Positions 47,734 through 59,850 of a stretch of 64,000 nucleotides of DNA are shown here, in pieces. Position 1 is the stretch's first letter; each line of letters starts with the position of its first letter. This stretch comes from Sambucus nigra (taxonomy: Eukaryota > Streptophyta > Magnoliopsida > Dipsacales > Adoxaceae). Both the position numbers and the translations under genes were made by a program. The notes under the pieces are model-generated. The model had not been told where the DNA came from. It did not search any database and saw only the letters and a list, made by a program, of their open reading frames with translations. The DNA is taken from assembly GCA_949130495.1 (NCBI GenBank), contig OX422213.1, positions 51,408,284 to 51,472,283 of the forward strand. Reading direction: 5' to 3'.

Positions 47734-50700
47734 TCATCTTGAAGCTCTATCGGTTGTGAAATAAACACATGTGAAGGATTTGGTACATACTTACGTAACA
47801 TCGATATATGAAAAACATCATGTATTCGAGCTAATTCTGGTGGTAATGCCAACTTATAAGACACAGTTCCAACTCGTTTCACTATTTCATAAGGACCAAT
47901 GTACCTAGGACTCAATTTTCCCTTCTTCCCAAATCTCATAACCCCTTTCCAAGGAGAAACACGTAGTAACACTCGATCACCTTCATTAAATTTTAATTCT
48001 TTCCTTCGGTTGTCTGCATAACTTTTCTGTCTACTTTGAGCCACTTTCAAGTGATTATGGATAAGATTTATCTTTTCAGTAGTCTGCTGCACAAGTTTTG
48101 GCACAAGTAGTTTACGTTCTCCTACTTCATTCCAACACACTGGAGTTCTGCATATTCTCCTATGCAAAGCTTCATAAGGAGTCATCTCAATACTCGAATG
48201 ATAGATATTATTATAAGAAAACTCTATTAGTGGAAAGTGTTCATCCCAACTGCCCTTGAACTCCAATACACAGATTCGTAACATGTCTTCGACTGTTTGG
48301 ATTGTTCTTTCTGACTGCCCATCAATCTAAGGATGAAAAACTGCACTAAATTTCAATTTAGTCCCCAAAGCTTGTTGTAAACTAGGCCAAAAGTGACAAG
48401 TAAACTTGGGATCTCGATCAGAAATAATAAAAATAGGTGCACCATGTAATCTAATAATCTCATCCACATATATTTTGGCATATCTATCCATGGAGTAAGT
48501 AGTTTTAACAGGAAGAAAATGTGCAGACTTAGTCAACCTATCAATGACAACCCAAATAGAATCAAACCCTCGTGATGATTTTGGTAAACCTATAATAAAA
48601 TTTGTAGTAACATGCTCCCGTTTCCCCTCAGGAATAGGTAAGGACTGTAGTAAACCACTTGGCTTTTGATGCTCCTCCTTCACCTATTGGAAAACTAGAC
48701 ATCTAGCAATAAAATCTGTAATGTCGTGTTTCATTCCTATCCCCCAATAACATTATTTCAAATCTCTATACAGTTTTGTGCTCCTTGGATGCATAACATA
48801 TAAAGAACAATGGGCTTCTTCTAGAATTGTTTTCCTCAAATCAGGCACATTAGGTACACACAAACGATTATTGTACATAACAATATTATCATCATGAATA
48901 GAAAATTCACTTGTTTTACCATTTTCACATCGTCTCTAACTTTCTCCAATTCTATATCTCCTGCCTGTGCTTGCCTTATCCAATCTATTAGCGTAGGTCT
49001 AACATTTAAATGTGCTAGTATTCCACCAGACTCATTTAAAGTTAATTCCAGTCCCATTAAAGCTAACTCTCTTAGCAGGTCAACTCGAATACAATAAATA
49101 TAAGATACTATTCCTAGATATTTATTTCTCAAAGCATCAGCAATAACATTAGCCTTACCCGGATGGTGATGTATTGTGTAATCATAATCCTTTATATGTT
49201 CCATCCACCTCCTTTGCCTCAAGTCAAGTCTTTTTGAGTAAACAAGTATTTTATGCTTTCATGGTCAGTAAAAATTTCACAACTAATATCATATAAGTAA
49301 TGCCTCCAAATTTTTAGTGCAAAAACTACTGCGGCCAACTCAAGATCATGTATAGGGTATTTGCGTTCATGTATCTTTAACTGTAGAGAAGCAAAAACAA
49401 TTACCTTTCCATGTTGCATTAACACACAACTGAGTCCCTGATACGAGGCATCACTATAGATAACTAAACCTTATGTACCCATTGGAATAGTCAATACTGG
49501 AGATGATGTCAACTTACCCTTAGAAATTTCAAATCTTTTCTCACAATCATCATTCCATATAAACTTATTCTCCTTCCTGGTAAGCTTAGTCAATGGCAAT
49601 GCAATAAAAGAAAACGCTGGTATGAATCTCCTATAATATCCTGCAAATCCCCAAAAACTACGTACTTCTATCACACTAGTTGGTCTTTCCCAATTCATTA
49701 TTTCTTCCACCTTCTTGGGATAAATGCAATTTCCATCAGAAGAAATAACATGCCCCAAAAATACTACCCAGTCTAGCCAAAATTCACATTTAGAAAATTT
49801 TGTATATAGCTGCTTCTCTCGCATGGTCTGTAAAATTATACTCAGGTGGTGTTCATGCTCTTCCTTAGTATGATAATATATCAAAATATCATCAATGAAA
49901 ATGATAATAAAAGAATCCACGTATGGGTGAAATATGCGGTTCATCAAGTCCATGAATACGGCTGGTGCATTTGTTAACCCAAATGGCATGACAAGAAATT
50001 CATAATGTCCATACCTAGAACGAAAAGAAGTTTTAGAAATGTCACATTCTCTTACTTCAATTAATGGTATCCGGACCTGAGATTGAGATTGGAAAATACT
50101 TTGGCTCCTTGCAACTGATCAAATAAGTCATCAATGTGGGGTAGTGGATATTTGTTACGGATAGTCACCTTATTCAATTGACGATAATCGATGCACAGTC
50201 TCATGGTTCCATCTTTCTTCTTCACAAACAATACTGGGGCTCCCCATGGTGATACACCAGGCCTTATAAAACCACGATCTAACAAATCTTGCAATTGTAT
50301 CTTTAGCTCTTTTAATTTTACAGGTTCCATACGATATGGTGCAATAGATATCGGTGAGGTGCCTGGTACCAACTCAATCGCATATTCTACCTCACGGTCT
50401 AGTGCTAACCCTGGGAGTTCTTTTGGGAAGACATCTGCAAACTCATTAACTACTAGTATATCTGATTGTTTTCTAGCCTCTTGTCGTGTGTCCACCACAT
50501 GGGTAAGATAACCGTGACATCCTTTCCTTAGTAGTTCATAGCATTTTGTAGCAGAAATCAAACATGTTGGAGTGACATTTTGTTCCCCAATAAATTTAAA
50601 TTCAGGTTCACTCGGTAACCAAAACACTACCTCCTTTTTAAAGCAGTCTAACCATACATGATATGAGGCTAACCAATACATATCCTTTATTACATCAAAG

Positions 50701-50909
50701 TCACACATATCAAGAGGTAATAAGTCAACCAACAACTCATTTTCACCCACTCGCACCACACACTCCCTACACACCCTATCAATAAAAACCAATCCTCCCA
50801 CTGGAGTAATAATAGCTAAACTAGAGTCTAATAATGATAGTAGTTTATTAAGATCCAAAAGATAAATCAAAGACACAAAAGAATGTGTAGAACCAGATTT
50901 TATCGGCAC
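47734..50909 (-). pseudogene. pol: Element E pol: protease, RT, RNase H, integrase, decayed
   Basis: Minus-strand pieces in order. 50909-50061: retropepsin end and RT start ([24 protein letters not shown]). 49989-49471: RT with [12 protein letters not shown] and catalytic FIDD, then the start of RNase H. 49425-48836: RNase H, ending [14 protein letters not shown]. 48683-48327: integrase core. 48284-47734: integrase C-terminus with a GPYEIVKRVG block. Lesions: a CAA-to-TAA-type stop plus a one-base deletion near 50060 just after RSGYH, TAG before DGQSERT at about 48328, and loss of the first integrase Asp (TNFIIGLP in place of the usual DF). Together these proteins would process, copy and insert the element. 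LTR D cuts the frame at 47734. Confidence 0.9.
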
Positions 50910-50938
50910 ATAGGAATCTTTATCACAAATAGGAAGTG

Positions 50939-50943
50939 TACAT
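50939..50943 (+). repeat. Target site duplication TACAT (left) of element F
   Basis: Matches TACAT at 63277-63281 on the other side of element F. Confidence 0.93.
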
Positions 50944-51811
50944 TGATGATGCTAGAAATAGCACCACCAGATGAGGTGTTGACAAGCTCAATATAGCAAT
51001 AACAATGGCATCACAAGAGTGTATATATAGTAGAAGAAGGTGAGGAGAAGAGGATGAACACTTGTATATAAGTGGTTCAGCCAATCTGGCCTACGTTCAC
51101 TGTGAGTGTGTGAGTAATATCACTGATGAAGGCACTAACGGCAATAGATACAATCCCTCAAGCTCTCTTTATTGTGTAAACTAACAGAGTTTCATCTAGG
51201 GTTGCAATTATGGATCCTTTTACAAGGAAGAGGATGACCTCTATATATAGTGCTTGAGGGGTGTAATGTACCCCCCAAGCATGCAATGGGAATGTACGTG
51301 AGGATCAAACCAGTATGAGTATGGCACCTGGATGATCTCATATAGATAATGGTGACCTCAATATTCCCTCATGTGAGGGGAATGATTCGGTTATAACTAA
51401 TTTGTCCACGTGTGCCAAACCTTACGTGTGCTTATAAATGCTTGGCCATATGTCCTTGACTGATGTAACCTCGGCCTGGACGAGTATGAGGTTGGTGGAG
51501 TCAGATGTAGTTGTTTTGTCTTGTGTAACCGTGAGGACCTCGGTCAAGAGGGAAGGCCGAGGTTAGGTATGAAGTAGCTACAACGTCGGTTAGGGCCGCT
51601 GATGACGTTGGCAAATGATTGAGCCCATGAGACATTGCTGACCTCAGTTGGTCATCAGCCGAGGTTAGTGTATGAGGTAGATGCAACATCGACTGGGGCT
51701 AACCTTATGAGAGATGACCTTGTTGTTGGTTGTCAGGCTTTTGGTCACCTCGATTATGAGACTGGTCGAGGTTAGTTACTATGAGTAAGAGGGTGCACTT
51801 TGGGCATATCA
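50944..51811 (-). repeat. 3' LTR of element F (868 bp)
   Basis: Pairs with 62404-63276 with scattered differences. On the minus strand it starts TGATATGCCCAAAGTGC after the polypurine tract and ends TTTCTAGCATCATCA. A TATATATAG box near 51242 on the U3 side is a candidate promoter element. Confidence 0.93.
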
Positions 51812-51824
51812 ATCATCCCCTAGA
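51812..51824 (-). other. Polypurine tract of element F
   Basis: On the minus strand TCTAGGGGATGAT directly precedes the 3' LTR. It is short and impure, so the exact primer is uncertain. Confidence 0.6.
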
Positions 51825-52559
51825 CCTTAGTCTTCTATGTAATTAGATGACTTAGGGGTATGCCATTAAGGCCGAGGTTGGATTTTTTTGGGTGCCAATA
51901 TTTTTTTGACACATATCGCTTGTTGAAGTGAAGCGTGTTACCCAAGATGATGTGATTCTGATTCGTCCTTTGGGTTCCCTAGGGCAATGATGGGGCATTG
52001 GGACTCGCACCCCATCATTAGGTGGGTTAAAAAACCCTATTTTCTCTACTCATTCTCTTTCTTCCAAATTTCTTACCGCCTTAGCTTTCTCTGTAACTGC
52101 AAATTCCTTCAAACCTCTATTGCTGATTGCCCTTAAAGGTTTCCTTCGCTTTCCATCATCCTCGTCCCTCACTCACGACTAACCAGGTATCATTTTCAAC
52201 CTTTTTTCTATTTTTGGTCATTGTATCATCATTTCTGAGTTTTCGGCGAGCTTTGCATTTTTCGGCAAGGATTTCCACTAGTATTGGTGGTTGTAAAGCT
52301 AGGATAACAGTGGTTGAGTGGTTTAAGGACAATTGTAGGTAGCTCTGAGGTTGTTTCAGTCATAAATTCCCCTTCTTTAGGTTTCTGGTGAACCTCCGAT
52401 CATCTTCTCCGACGACCTTGTTCTTGAGTGTTCTTGAGGTTCTTCTTTTGGAATTTTCTAACTTTCCCTTTTGATCTTGAGTTTAAGTTCTTTCAAGTTC
52501 AGTACCTGTTTTTGGTTTTGAGCCCTTCTAAGTGTAGTGTCGTCCCACTTATGCTCAGA
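51825..52559. other. Non-coding spacer of element F
   Basis: Spacer between the polypurine tract and the antisense ORF. It probably holds the promoter and 5' leader of the antisense gene. A pyrimidine-rich stretch near 52040-52080 and short frames (52127-52342) are seen, but no motif is recognised. Confidence 0.5.
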
Positions 52560-54850
52560 CCCTTGCACCAACTCATAGAAGAGTTCCCATCTCTTCGTGA
52601 GAAGACCTTCGAGAGTATTAGGCAAAATAGAGCTAGCCCAAGAGGAAGCTCGTAGGGCTGAGGCCTTTCCTCTCAGACCCATCTTTCCTCCACCTCTGAA
52701 GGTTATCTACCCTAAGCCAGCCGAGCCTGCTGAGCCTGTAGAGGTCCCTGAGGATCCCACACTAATGTTTGAGTTTGAGTCATCTTACTCAGACCCCATG
52801 TCTATAGACTCTTTTCAAGAGGCTATGGATTACTCTCCTAGGCAGGGTGAGGTTCCTGAGGAAGCCGAGGTTTCGAGCCGTGCCTCGTCTCACCACGGTG
52901 CTAGTACCTCACATAGGTCTTCTGATGTTGAAATTATAGGGCCAAGTGTGGTACTTCCACCACCCATTGATGCCATTCCCCTGTCGGCTGCCACTGGGGT
53001 CGAATTCACTCAGAGGTTTCCTGGTGGTGCTCCGACACCTTCCCGGGCCTATGTTGCTAGGGATGGTGATGATGATGGGGAGAGTGATCTTGATACGTCT
53101 GAGGTGGACGAGTATGAGAGTACCTTCACTGATCACTACCTTCTTACTTTTAGGAATCTCTCTTCCATAAACTCTTCCATCATCCTTAGGAAGCCTCTGA
53201 GGGATAAGAGGACTTTGATGGTAGAGATGGAGAGATCTGCATTTATGAGCAGATGTTCAAATTAGGCTTTCGTCTTCCTATCCACCCTTCCATCAGAGCT
53301 ATACTCTCCCATGTAAATCTTTCCCCTTCCCAACTATCCCCTAATTCCCGGAGGGTTATGATTGGGGCCATCGTCCTTTAGAGGGACGTTCACCACTCAA
53401 ACCTTCTAGTTAGGGTTTTTAACTGGTTGTTATGTACCATCCTCTGCCAAAAACCATACTAGCTATTACCACTTCTTAACTAGAAAATCAGAAAAGAAAA
53501 TGTTGTTGGTTACCCAAACTTCAAACCATAACTAGAAACCTCGGTATTTCTTTCCTTCTGGGGCATAGGAATTTGGTCCAAATGAGGCATCTGGAACGTC
53601 AGTTCAAAGGACCCCTCTGAGATGGGGGAAGGTCTCCCTTGCTACTAAATTCGACACTGGACTTATCCAGAATAATTTCTAAAAAGTTGAGGATCTTCGT
53701 AGTCAGGGCGAGCAGGGTTGTCTTGTAAAATATGAGCATCTGATGACCCCCTATTACCTCTCTCAGACAGGCTTGGGGGTGGTCCTTTGGGAGAGCTTTG
53801 TAAGTTTTAAATTTTTTAATTGGTCTTTTGCAGAGCGCCCTGAAGGCATATTAGACGACCTTTAGGAAATGTCTGCTCCCGATCTTGTAAAGCTAATACA
53901 AAATAGGGGTGGCAAAAATGTACCCCCTCCTACGACCAAGAAGAATGTCAACACATAACAGGCCGATGTTACCAAAAAGAGGAAGACCATAGCTGACCCG
54001 GAGCATCTGAGGCCAGGCAAGACCCAGAGAGGCTATCGTGACATTCCCATCTCTACAGACGATGCCCTGGCTGCTTGTCTTACTCAGTTAAAAATTAGTG
54101 ATAGCCTCTTTGGCCACAGTCTGAATGTTACCGACGCTATCGTCATAATAATGACTGAAGAGGATAAGCATTTCTTACGCTCTTTGGACGTCCCGTTGTT
54201 GGCTGAGTTTGCTCTCCACAAATCCATTCAGGTAATAGTTTTTACCAATTTGATCACTTGCTCTTCACAGAGTATAACCTCAGTTTTTTAGAAATAATAG
54301 CTCATATTTTCTTACATCTGATCTTCTTTTGCAGGGTGTTTTGTACTTCTATCGCCTCATTGATTGGACTCTGAAGAGGTTTCCCCTTATAGAGAAAGGC
54401 TAAGAAGCTGAAAAGGTTTAAGGCTCTTTGAATGCAGAGGTTGAAAGGCTGAAGGGAGTTGTCAAGCAGAGGGACGGTGACATGTCTAAACTCAGTAAGG
54501 ACCATGACTTAGCCCTGAAGGCCAAATATGATGCCCTTTAGTCCAAGGTAGATGTTGCTATAGGGTTGCAGTTGAAAACGCTGCTGAGCAGACCATTGAA
54601 GACTACAAGGTCTCAGATGAGTTTATCAGCTTTGGATTTGAATACCTTGAAAGAGGTATCAAAGCAACTGGAAAATGGACAACCACCAAGGAGAAAGAGT
54701 CGGGGAGCCTGTCTGCCTCAGACGTTATGGGTCTTGGCTTTGGTGATCCCTTATTTGCTCAGGCCTTGCAGGAAGTTGAGGAAGCTGATGCTTCTCCAGC
54801 TGAGACTGCTCCCCTAGTGGTCACTGAGACTGAAGATTCTAATCATTAGG
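52560..54850 (+). pseudogene. Antisense ORF of element F (gypsy-type 'transposase_28'/Grande gene-23-like), decayed
   Basis: On the strand opposite to gag-pol. First part (about 52597-53210) is Pro/Glu/Ser-rich and acidic; after a frameshift near 53210 comes the conserved block ICIYEQMFKLGFRLPIHP and SPSQLSPNSRRVMIGAIV. Stops interrupt the next 500 bp; coding signal returns at about 53830 (MSAPDLVKLI) and 53990-54230. A GT-AG intron (about 54231-54333, donor CAG/GTAATAG, acceptor TTTTGCAG/G) leads into VLYFYRLIDWTLKRFPL and a coiled-coil-prone tail. Such antisense genes between pol and the 3' LTR are known in Grande and Retand elements (Pfam Transposase_28 group); their function is unknown. 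Translation start not fixed. Confidence 0.7.
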
Positions 54851-55079
54851 ATGATGGAGCTGAGGTGAAAGACGTCGGTCGCCGCAAAGACTTAGTCCTC
54901 TTCTTTTGAAGCTTTTAAGAGTTGTAATTTTGGTTTCCATTTTGTTTGAACCTATTAAATTTTGAGAAATTCTAATGGCCTCTTGATGCCTCTGACCTGT
55001 AATTCATATTTTTCATGATAATCATTAGTTCAATCTTCTTTAGACTCTATTGCTTCATATGATGTTATGCTTGAATGTC
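54851..55079 (+). other. 3' region of the antisense ORF
   Basis: T-rich sequence with several AATAAA-like words, no coding signal. It leads into the tandem array. Confidence 0.4.
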
Positions 55080-56310
55080 CCTCTCTCCAAATTGATGATG
55101 TTAAAGGTCTGAGGTCATCAATCTATGATGTTTACCCTCTTAAACTCTCACCAAATTGATGATGTTAAAGGTCTGAGGTCACCATATAATGATGTTTACC
55201 CTCATAAATTATCACCAAACTAATATTTAAGGTCTGAGGTCACCAAATTATGATGTTTACCCTCATAAACTTTCACCAAACTAATGATGTTTAAGGTCCA
55301 AGGTCACTAAATTATAATGTTTACCCTCAAATACTTTCACCAAACTAATGATGTTTAAGGTGTGAGGTCACCATATAATGATGTTCCACCTCAAATTTTC
55401 ACCAACTTAATGATGTTTAAAGTTTGAGGTCACCAAATTATGATGTTTACCCTCATAAACTTTCACCAAACTAATGATGTTTAAGGTCCGAGGTCACTAT
55501 ATAATGATGTTCCACCTCATATTTTCACCAACTTAATGATATTTAAGGTCTGAGGTCACCAAATTATGATGTTCCACCTCATTTTCACCAACTTAATGAT
55601 GTTTAAGGTCTGACGTCACCAAATTATGATGTTTACCCTCAAATACTTTCACCAAAAGTAATGATGTTTAAGGTCTGAGGTCACCATATAATGATGCTCC
55701 ACCTCATATTTTCACCAACTTAATGATGTTTAAAGTCTGAGGTCGCCAAATTATGATGTTTACCCTCATAAACTTTCACCAAACTAATGATGTTTAAGGT
55801 CTGAGGTCACCATATAATGATGTTCCACCTCATATTTTCACCAACTTAATGATGTTTAAGGTCCGAGGTCACCAAATTATAATGTTTACCCTTATAAAAT
55901 TTCACCAAACTATTGATGTTTAAGGTCTGAGGTCACCAAATTATGATGTTCCACCTCATTTTCACCAACTTACTGATGTTTAAGGTTCGAGGTCAGTAAA
56001 TTATGATGTTTACCCTCATAAAATTTCACCAAACTAATGATGTTTAAGGTCTGAGGTCACCATATAATGATGTTCCACCTTATATTTTCACCAACTTAAT
56101 GATGTTTAAGGTTTGAGGTCACAAAATTATGATATTTACCCTCATAAACTTTCACCAAACTAATGATGTTTAAGGTCCAAGGTCACCAAATTATGATGTT
56201 CCACCTCATTTTCACCAACTTAATGTTGTTTAAGGTCTGAGGTCACCAAATTATGATCTTTACCCTCATAAACTTTCACCAAATTAATGATGTTTAAAGC
56301 ATATAACAAG
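55080..56310. repeat. 63-bp tandem array in element F, about 19 copies
   Basis: The AATGATGTTTAAGGTCTGAG block recurs every 62-65 bp. Two subtypes alternate irregularly: one with TTATGATGTTTACCCTCATA, the other with ATAATGATGTTCCACCTCAT. No coding potential. Tandem repeats in the 3' non-coding part of Tat elements are known seeds of genomic satellites. Confidence 0.95.
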
Positions 56311-56409
56311 AGTATTAGCATAACATTGATATCTTTTCATTAACATCTTCTGTTTAAACTGATACATATATTACAAAAAGATAAGAACAACTACAACATC
56401 ATATGTAAT

Positions 56410-59400
56410 AATTCTTTAAGTAATCGGCATTCCAAGGGTTGGAGAAAGGTTCTCCTTCAATGTTTTCTAGCCGGTAGGTACCAGGCACAACCTCATTAAC
56501 CACTCTGTAAGGACCGTGCCAGTTTGAACGGAGCTTATTTGCCTTTTTCAACATCTTCTTTAGGACTAGGTCTCCTACAGCTATAGGCCTTGATTTGACC
56601 CTTTGATTGTAGAATCTCGCAGTTCTCTACTGGTAGGCTGTCTGTCTTATCTCTGTATCCTCTCTTCTTTCCTCGATCAAATCAAGATCAAGTCTTCTCT
56701 CTTCCCCATTCTTCTCAGGGTCATAGGTCTGAATCTATAAGTGGGAAGTCCTACTTCTGTAGGGATGACAACTTCTGAACTCTGGGCTAACATAAATAGA
56801 GTCTCTCCCGTTAGTGTCCTTGTTATCGTCCTATAGGCCCATAACACAAATATACGTCATGTGTCCATCTCCATTTGGCCTCTTCCAACCTCTTTTTTAT
56901 CCCATTAAGAATTGTTTAGTTTGTAACCTCGGTCTGATAATTTACCTGGGGTCAGCCAGGAGAAGAGAAGAACTGCTTGATCCCTACTCTTTCACAGTAT
57001 TTCTCTAAGGAATCGTTCTTGAACTGGGTTCCATTGTTTGAGATGAGGGTATTTGGAAGACCATACCTACATATAATGTTCTTACAGATGAATGGAAGGT
57101 CTTCTGCTCAGTGATTGCGATCATTGGCTCAGCCTCTACCCATTTGGAGAAATAATCAATTGCCATGATCAAGAATCGATAATTGTTTACAGCTCTTGGC
57201 AGGGGTCCTACAAAATTAATACCCCATATTGCAAATGGCCAAGGGGAGCTGATTGAAGTCATAAGTTGATGAGGTTGATGAGGGATATTGGAGAACCTTT
57301 GGCACTTATCACACTTCTTCACGTATGCAGCAACATCTTTGGCCAAGGTCGGCCAACTGTACCCCTGAGTGATTATCCTCTTAGCTAAAGGTCTTCCTCC
57401 TATGTGACTGGAGCAAGAGCCCTCATGTATATCTTGTAAGATGTGTGGAACCTCTGAAGGGTGGACACATCTGAGGAGAGGAAGTAAGAACCCCTTCTTG
57501 TACAAGACATCTCCCACAATTGAGAATTGGGCATCTCTGAACCTCAACTTACTTCTTTCTGACTTTGACTCTGGTAGGTCTCCCTTTTTGATGTATCTGA
57601 TAAGAGGATCCATCCATGAGGCTCCCATATTCAAGTTGAGCAAGTTCTGACAACCTCTTCTTCTTCAATGGTCAACTTAAGCTGAATTTCAACGGGTACT
57701 ACTCTTCTTATGTTTGTCCTTATTGCGGAGGCTAACCTTACGAGTGCATCAGCTCGACTGTTGTCTTGCCGAGGTATCCTCTTCATCTTCACTTCCTTGA
57801 AGCTTTCTAGCATCATTCTCACCCTCTTCAGGTATTTGGCCATCCTTTCATCTTTGGCCTCATACACTCCCAGGATTTGGTTGACGACTAACCTTGAGTC
57901 ATTATGGACTAGGGTTGGCCAACACTAAGGGCTTTTACCAAGGAGAGACTTGCTATTAATGCCTCATATTCTGACTCGTTATTTGAAACTTTGAAGTTGA
58001 ACCTCAACGCATATTCAATATCGATACCATCTAGTTCTGACACTATCATCCCCGCTCCACTTCCTCTTTCACACGACGACCCATCAACGAAGAGGTTCTA
58101 AACATCTTCATTTGAAGAGAAGTTCCCCTATGATAGAGTCCCTTGCTTGAAGAGGTACCTGTCTTCCTTATTCTCAACTATTCTTTTTCTGGCTTTGCTT
58201 GACTCAACCTCATCCAGATCTTGGAAGACGTTTCTATCTGGATAATTTGCAGCCTTTTTACTATTTTCAATCTCATCCTCTTCCCAAGTAAACTCGGATA
58301 TAAAGTCTGTGAGTGCCTGCCCCTTGATGGCAACCCTTGGTTGATAAATAATGTCACATTCTCCCAACTAAATGGCCCAGGTCATCATCCTACCTGACTT
58401 CTCAGGCTTATAGAGGACCTATCTGAGTGGGGAATCAATGAGGATGACCATGGAGTGGGCTTGGAAGTATGGCTTCATCTTCCTAGAAGCATGTATTAAG
58501 GCATATGCTAAATTTTTGATATGAGGGTACTTCTATTCAAACCCTTGAAGAGCTTTACTATTAAAGTATACTAGCCTCTGTACTCCATCAGCTTCTCTTA
58601 CTATGGAAGCACTAATGGATGACTCTGAGACAATTAGATATACATACAACTTCTCCCCCAGAATGGGTTGAGATAGGAGTAGAGGCGATCTGAGGTAGGA
58701 CTTGAGCTCCTTAAAAGCTTTATCGCATTCCTCATCCCATTCGAAGGCCTTTCTAAGCACTTTGAAAAAAGGAAGACACTTGTCTGTGGCTCTTGAGATA
58801 AACTTGTTAAGTGCTGCAACTCTTCCAATTAACCTCTGAACATCTTTGATAGTTCTGGGTGTCTTCATTTCTAGCAAGGCTTTGATCTTTTCGGGGTTAG
58901 ACTCTATTCCCCTTTGGTTGATAATGAATCCTAAGAACTTTCCATCTCCTACCCTGAAGACACATTTGTCCGGGTTGAGCTTCATTCTGTATATGTCCAT
59001 GGTGTCGAAAGTTTTTTCAAGATCGGCCACGTGAGTGTCGGCCCTTCAGGCTCTTCATTAGCATGTCGTCCACATACACTTGCATAGACTTGCCTATCTG
59101 ATCTTCGAACATCTTATTTATAAGACGTTGGTAAGTAGCCCCTGCATTCTTTAGCCCAAAGGGCATGACCTTGTAGCAATTGGCCCCCTTGTCTGTTATA
59201 AATTATGTATTCTCCGAGTCTTCTGGGTTTATGAAGATCTGATTATAACCGAAATATGCATCCATGAAGCTCATGAGCACATGTACTGCTGTGGCATCCG
59301 CTATCTGATCAATACGAGGCAAGGGGAAACTATCTTTTGGACAAGACTTGTTCAAATAAGTGAAGTCTATGTATATCCTCCATTTTCCATTTTGTTTTGG

Positions 59401-59850
59401 CACTATGATAGCGTTAGATAACCAGTCTGGGTATATGACCTCTCTGATGAACTTGGCCTCTTCAAGCTTTCTAACCTCTTCTCTGATGACATCATACTTC
59501 TCCCTTGAGTACACCATTCTTCTCTGTTTGATGGGCTTGTCATCTTCTATAACAATGAGCTTATGGCACATAATCTCAGGGTCAATACCTGGCATGTCTA
59601 CATGGCTCCATGCAAAGACACTTTTTCTCTTCCTTAAGAGCTTCACCAGTTCATCCTTGATCTCAGGTCTTAGGGCTTTGCCGATTTGGATGGGTTTTTT
59701 TGGTTCGTCCTCATTGAGGACAATGGATTCTACCTCTTTCGCGTCCTCTCCCTTCTTGAGCTTTGTTTCATCTCTAGGATCAAGTGTGTCGATGTTGTAC
59801 GTGGTTGTTGCCCTTGTGTGAGCCTCTCTCTCTTTCGCAGAGTTAAAGTA
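56410..59850 (-). pseudogene. pol: Element F pol: RT, RNase H, second RNase H, integrase, decayed
   Basis: Same frame as gag at first (59850-59203: KRKSVFAWSHVDMPGI, then a WRIYIDFTYLNK block of RT). A TAA at 59203 is followed by VMPFGLKNAGATYQRL and the catalytic YVDD (59066-59077). 59030-58533: rest of RT and RNase H. 58367-58128: connection. About 58100-57950: second RNase H with LFVDGSS and NNESEYEAL, the Tat-lineage hallmark. 57643-57005: integrase with an HHCC-type finger (KKCDKCQRF). About 57000-56410: integrase end, many stops. Both integrase core Asp codons read Asn: AAT at 57215-57217 and AAC at 57036-57038. The protein could not integrate DNA as it stands. Confidence 0.9.
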
